From the NCBI GenBank assembly GCA_041480845.1, contig JBGPAU010000022.1:1-8542 (forward strand): DNA of 8,542 nucleotides, read 5' to 3'. The notes beneath the pieces were generated by a model, which was not told where the DNA came from, did no database searches, and saw only the letters and a program-made list of their open reading frames with translations. The stretch comes from LCIL01 sp041480845. Lineage in GTDB: Bacteria > Patescibacteriota > Microgenomatia > UBA8517. Position 1 is the first letter of the stretch; each line of letters opens with the position of its first letter. Made by a program: the position numbers and the translations under genes. Of this stretch, positions 5,825-8,542 are shown piece by piece.

Positions 5825-7081
5825 ATGCTCGATATTAATTTCATCCGCGAAAATAAAGATATCGTTAAAAAAGGGGTAGCGGACAAGCAATTCGACCCGG
5901 CTTTGGTCGATCGTGTTTTGGAACTCGACGAAAAACGCAGGAAACTCCTGATCGAGATAGAGCAGCTTAGGGCCAAACGCAACAAAATTGCAAGCGAGGG
6001 AAAACCCTCCGTCGCCAAGGCTTTGGAGGGCAAGGGGATCAAGGAAGAATTAAAGGACAAAGAACCTGATCTGGAAAAAGTAGGTAAAGAATACTCGGAA
6101 ACCTTACAAAAAATTCCTAATCTGCCCTCGGAAAAATCTCCCGTCGGTAAAAACGACAAGGATAATATTGAAGTCAGAAAATGGGGAACTCCTACAAGAT
6201 TCGATTTTGAACCAAAGGATCATTTGGAACTTGGCAAATCTCTCGGAATACTCGATTTTGAAACCGGCGCAAAAGTAACGGGGTCGCAATTCTTCTTTCT
6301 CTATGGCGACGGGGCACTTCTTGAACTGGCATTGACGCGCTATGCTTTTGAAAAACTTTCTAATGAAGGATTTTTGCCCGTAATTACGCCCGATCTGGCC
6401 AAAAGCCGGTACTATTTAGGAATAGGATATATGCCCAAGGGACCGGAGGCCCAAACTTATACGATAGAGGGGGAAGATCTTGGTCTTATCGCCACGTCCG
6501 AAGTAACCCTGGCCGGAAGCCATGCGGATGAGGTTATACCCGAAGAAAAACTTCCTCTCAAATACGTCGGATATTCCCATTGTTTTAGAAAAGAAGCCGG
6601 GGCTTACGGCAAATACTCAAAAGGTCTGTATAGAGTCCATGAGTTTTCAAAAGTAGAAATGTTTATATACTCCTTACCCGAAGAATCGGAAAAATTCCAT
6701 GAACTGATTCTTAAGATGGAAGAGGAAATATATCAGGAGTTAGGTCTTCCTTATCGCGTCATCGAGATGTGCACTGGAGATCTTGGCGCCATGGCTGCCA
6801 GAAAATTTGATATCGAAGTCTGGATGCCGGGTAGAGGAGACTATGGAGAAGTTACATCAACTTCCAACTGCACCGATTATCAAGCCAGAAACCTGAATAT
6901 CAAATTCAGAAGGAAAACGGGTGAGACGGAATATTTGCATATGCTGAATGGAACTGCAATTGTAATGACAAGGGTTCCCTTGGCTATCTTAGAAAATTTC
7001 CAGCAAAAAGACGGTTCCGTCAAAATCCCAGAAGTACTTCAGAAGTGGATGGGAAAGGACATAATCAAAAGAAAGATTTAA
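5825..7081 (+). CDS. serS: Seryl-tRNA synthetase
   Basis: This class II synthetase charges tRNA-Ser (and tRNA-Sec if present) in the cytoplasm and acts as a homodimer. Its 418 residues are normal length. An N-terminal helical arm (about 28-100, rich in Lys, Glu and Leu) is the coiled coil that grips the long variable arm of tRNA-Ser. The catalytic core has the serine-binding TSE loop (224-226), motif 2 from Phe254 (FRKEAGAYG, then GLYRVHEFSKVEMF) and motif 3 (LNGTAIVMTRVPLAILENFQ, Arg383). Motif 2 reads GKYSKG where many bacteria have GRDTRG, and motif 3 has Thr-Arg rather than Gly-Arg. Together with RKFD.E.WMPG and SNCTDYQ, this recalls plant organellar-type SerRS more than the E. coli form, a judgement from memory. 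The ATG at 5825 gives the canonical MLDINFIRENKD start. It leads a plus-strand run with tyrS 10 bases downstream. Confidence 0.97.
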   Translation: MLDINFIRENKDIVKKGVADKQFDPALVDRVLELDEKRRKLLIEIEQLRAKRNKIASEGKPSVAKALEGKGIKEELKDKEPDLEKVGKEYSETLQKIPNLPSEKSPVGKNDKDNIEVRKWGTPTRFDFEPKDHLELGKSLGILDFETGAKVTGSQFFFLYGDGALLELALTRYAFEKLSNEGFLPVITPDLAKSRYYLGIGYMPKGPEAQTYTIEGEDLGLIATSEVTLAGSHADEVIPEEKLPLKYVGYSHCFRKEAGAYGKYSKGLYRVHEFSKVEMFIYSLPEESEKFHELILKMEEEIYQELGLPYRVIEMCTGDLGAMAARKFDIEVWMPGRGDYGEVTSTSNCTDYQARNLNIKFRRKTGETEYLHMLNGTAIVMTRVPLAILENFQQKDGSVKIPEVLQKWMGKDIIKRKI

Positions 7082-7091
7082 AATTAAACAT

Positions 7092-8246
7092 ATGGACAAA
7101 ATTGAAGAAGTTTTAACAAGAGGGGTTCAGCAGGTTTTGCCGGATAAAAAAGGCCTGGCTGACTTGATGGCCAAAAGAAAAATAAAACTCTACCAAGGGT
7201 TTGATCCCTCCATGCCGTCCCTTCACCTGGGGAATTTTGTAGGCCTAATGAAACTTAGGCAATTTCAAAAACTTGGACATGAAGTTATTTTTCTGATCGG
7301 GGATTTTACCGGAATGATAGGCGACCCCACAGATAAACTTTCCGTCAGAAAGCAATTAACACGTGAGCAGGTATTGGAAAATGCGAAGTCGTGGCGCGGT
7401 CAAGTCTCCAAGATTCTTGATTTTGAAGGAGCAAATGCTGCAAAGATAATGTTTAATTCCGAGTGGTCCGATAACATTAGCTTCAAAGATTTAATTCAGA
7501 TAACTTCTCATATATCCTACGCCCAGTTAATTGAAAGAGATATGTTCCAGGAGAGAATCAAAAGCGGTGCAGATATCCGATTCCATGAACTTCTTTACCC
7601 CATCGCCCAAGGATATGATTCTGTAGTTATGGATGTCGATCTGGAAATTGGGGGGAACGACCAAATGTTTAACATGATGGTCGGAAGAACCCTAATGAAA
7701 GCAATCAAAAATAAAGAAAAATATGTGCTTACGACAAAACTTTTGATTGATAAAGAGGGGAATAAAGTGGGTAAGACTACAGGCAACGCACTTTTCTTGG
7801 ACTCGACTCCGGAAAATTTTTATTCAGGAATTATGTCTTTTCCCGATGAAGTGCTTCCGCTAAGTTTTGAGCTTCTTACAGAAATTCCGCTTGACGGGGT
7901 TACCGATAAAATCAAAAAAAATCCGATGGGGGAAAAGAAACATTTAGCCTTTGAAATTGTTAGATTCCTTTGGGGAGGAAGTGCCGCAAATTCGGCCCAA
8001 AACGCATTTGAAAAAACTTTCCAGGAAAAAGCTCCGACCTTTGATATTAAAGTCAAAGCCGAAGGATCCTTGGCCAAAACCATCATTCCTTTTACCCCGC
8101 GACAAAGCATGAGCAGCGCCAAGGAACTAATTAAGCAAAACGCGGTTGACGTCAATGGAAAGGCAATATCGGATCCGAATTTCATTCTTAAAGTCGGGGA
8201 TGAAATAAAAGTCGGCGGCCGTACGTTCTTGAAAGTTTCCAAATGA
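7092..8246 (+). CDS. tyrS: Tyrosyl-tRNA synthetase
   Basis: This class I synthetase charges tRNA-Tyr and normally works as a homodimer. Its 384 residues contain the Rossmann core with the HIGH-equivalent HLGN (45-48), TGMIGDPTDK (73-82), and the Tyr-recognition residues Tyr34, Tyr169, Gln173 and Asp176 in YQGFDPS and YPIAQGYDS, at the spacing of the Bacillus enzyme. The KMSKS loop is KVGKT (225-229), close to the KFGKT of Bacillus TyrRS. Residues about 185-195 (IGGNDQMFNMM) match the bacterial dimer/active-site helix. A C-terminal S4-like RNA-binding domain (about 335-384) is complete. The ATG lies 10 bases after the serS stop; no Shine-Dalgarno is evident, so coupling or read-on from serS is likely. 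The TGA stop overlaps the ATG of the next small gene (ATGA). Confidence 0.97.
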   Translation: MDKIEEVLTRGVQQVLPDKKGLADLMAKRKIKLYQGFDPSMPSLHLGNFVGLMKLRQFQKLGHEVIFLIGDFTGMIGDPTDKLSVRKQLTREQVLENAKSWRGQVSKILDFEGANAAKIMFNSEWSDNISFKDLIQITSHISYAQLIERDMFQERIKSGADIRFHELLYPIAQGYDSVVMDVDLEIGGNDQMFNMMVGRTLMKAIKNKEKYVLTTKLLIDKEGNKVGKTTGNALFLDSTPENFYSGIMSFPDEVLPLSFELLTEIPLDGVTDKIKKNPMGEKKHLAFEIVRFLWGGSAANSAQNAFEKTFQEKAPTFDIKVKAEGSLAKTIIPFTPRQSMSSAKELIKQNAVDVNGKAISDPNFILKVGDEIKVGGRTFLKVSK

Positions 8247-8347
8247 TATCCAAAAAAACCAAGAAAATATTCTCAATAGTAGTCATAATCGCAACGGTTG
8301 CCCTGCTTCTGGGGGCCGTGCTTCCATATCTTATCTACTTGCGGTAG
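8243..8347 (+). CDS. 34-residue single-pass membrane protein
   Basis: I do not recognise a family. The ORF starts with ATG overlapping the tyrS TGA as ATGA and ends in TAG. The product has a short basic N terminus (Lys4, Lys5, Lys7, Lys8), one hydrophobic helix from about residue 9 to 33 (IFSIVVIIATVALLLGAVLP, then YLIYLR), and almost nothing else. The positive-inside rule predicts a cytoplasmic N terminus and one membrane crossing. General shape resembles Firmicutes miniproteins such as Prli42, but I cannot claim homology. It has no clear Shine-Dalgarno, and the overlap suggests translational coupling to tyrS. It is followed after 12 bases by recG in the same frame. A hydrophobic run of this quality directly between two genes, in coupled position, argues for a real gene. 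Confidence 0.65.
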   Translation: MISKKTKKIFSIVVIIATVALLLGAVLPYLIYLR

Positions 8348-8351
8348 TATT

Positions 8352-8356
8352 GAGGT
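8352..8356 (+). promoter_or_regulatory. Shine-Dalgarno-like site of recG
   Basis: GAGGT lies 3 bases before the recG ATG at 8360, somewhat close but a good match to the anti-Shine-Dalgarno. It is the only clear ribosome-binding site before any start codon visible in the window, and it supports 8360 as the recG start. Confidence 0.5.
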
Positions 8357-8359
8357 CAA

Positions 8360-8542
8360 ATGGATCTGAATTCAAAAATTACCGACCTTCCCAGGGTCGG
8401 ACCGATCTTTGCGCGAAAGTTCGACAAGCTTGGAATTAAGACCCTCGGGGATTTCTTTTACCATGTCCCAAACCATTATCTTGACTACTCGCTTGTTACC
8501 ACAATCAATAGACTTCACCCCGAAGAAACCGCAACCATTCAC
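8360..8542 (+). CDS. recG: ATP-dependent DNA helicase RecG (N-terminal 61 residues, cut by window edge)
   Basis: RecG remodels stalled replication forks and branched recombination intermediates. Only the N terminus is visible. The segment ITDLPRVGPIFARKFDKLGI followed by KTLGDFFYHVPNHYLDYS fits the family pattern of a helix-hairpin-like VGP motif, a Lys-Leu-Gly-Ile helix, a DLL.h.P.rY-type stretch and then the start of the wedge/OB region (about residues 45-61). The helicase motifs lie beyond the edge, so ATPase integrity cannot be judged. The ATG at 8360 has a GAGGT site upstream. Two in-frame stops (TAG 8345, TGA 8351) separate it from the preceding small ORF in the same frame. It is probably the next gene of the serS-tyrS operon. 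Confidence 0.88.
   Translation, partial: MDLNSKITDLPRVGPIFARKFDKLGIKTLGDFFYHVPNHYLDYSLVTTINRLHPEETATIH

Noticed and set aside
7820..8242. Minus-strand 140-residue frame opposite the tyrS 3' end
   Set aside because: It is antisense to the conserved tyrS C-terminal region and shows no domain or initiation signal.
1..8542. Defence, CRISPR, transposon, prophage or biosynthetic cluster
   Set aside because: All long frames are housekeeping genes. I see no array, transposase, integrase, terminal repeats, or foreign-looking composition.

Overview
The window is ordinary-looking, gene-dense bacterial chromosome of moderate G+C. All seven genes read with the standard stops: TAA for pheS, pheT, serS and the 98-residue ORF, TGA for tyrS and the PBP gene, TAG for the small ORF. 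The sequence style suggests a candidate-phyla (Patescibacteria/CPR) bacterium, perhaps of the Microgenomates branch. This is inferred from a shortened PheRS beta chain, divergent synthetase motifs, start codons mostly without Shine-Dalgarno sequences, a PBP with an Ig-like tail, and very tight packing. Phylogeny has not been tested.

Layout. (1) Bases 1-2864, plus strand: the 3' part of pheS (cut by the left edge), then pheT one base later, encoding phenylalanyl-tRNA synthetase. (2) Bases 2861-5747, minus strand: a class A penicillin-binding protein (glycosyltransferase plus transpeptidase, with a C-terminal Ig-like domain), followed by an unrecognised 98-residue protein whose stop codon overlaps that of pheT. 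(3) Bases 5748-5824: a 77-bp divergent promoter region with back-to-back promoters for the PBP gene and serS. Both seem placed so that transcripts begin at or next to the start codon, and a 7-bp inverted repeat brackets the PBP -10 box. (4) Bases 5825-8542, plus strand: serS, tyrS, an unlisted 34-codon membrane-protein gene overlapping the tyrS stop as ATGA, and the first 61 codons of recG, cut by the right edge.

The genes serve core functions: charging tRNAs for Phe, Ser and Tyr, building peptidoglycan, and remodelling replication forks. I see no mobile element, CRISPR array, tRNA, rRNA or defence system, and I do not claim a new multi-gene system. The items most worth a second look are the reduced PheRS (no tRNA-binding OB domain in PheT, with substitutions at usually conserved catalytic and editing positions), the 34-residue membrane protein, the orphan 98-residue gene, and the leaderless divergent promoters with the operator-like palindrome.
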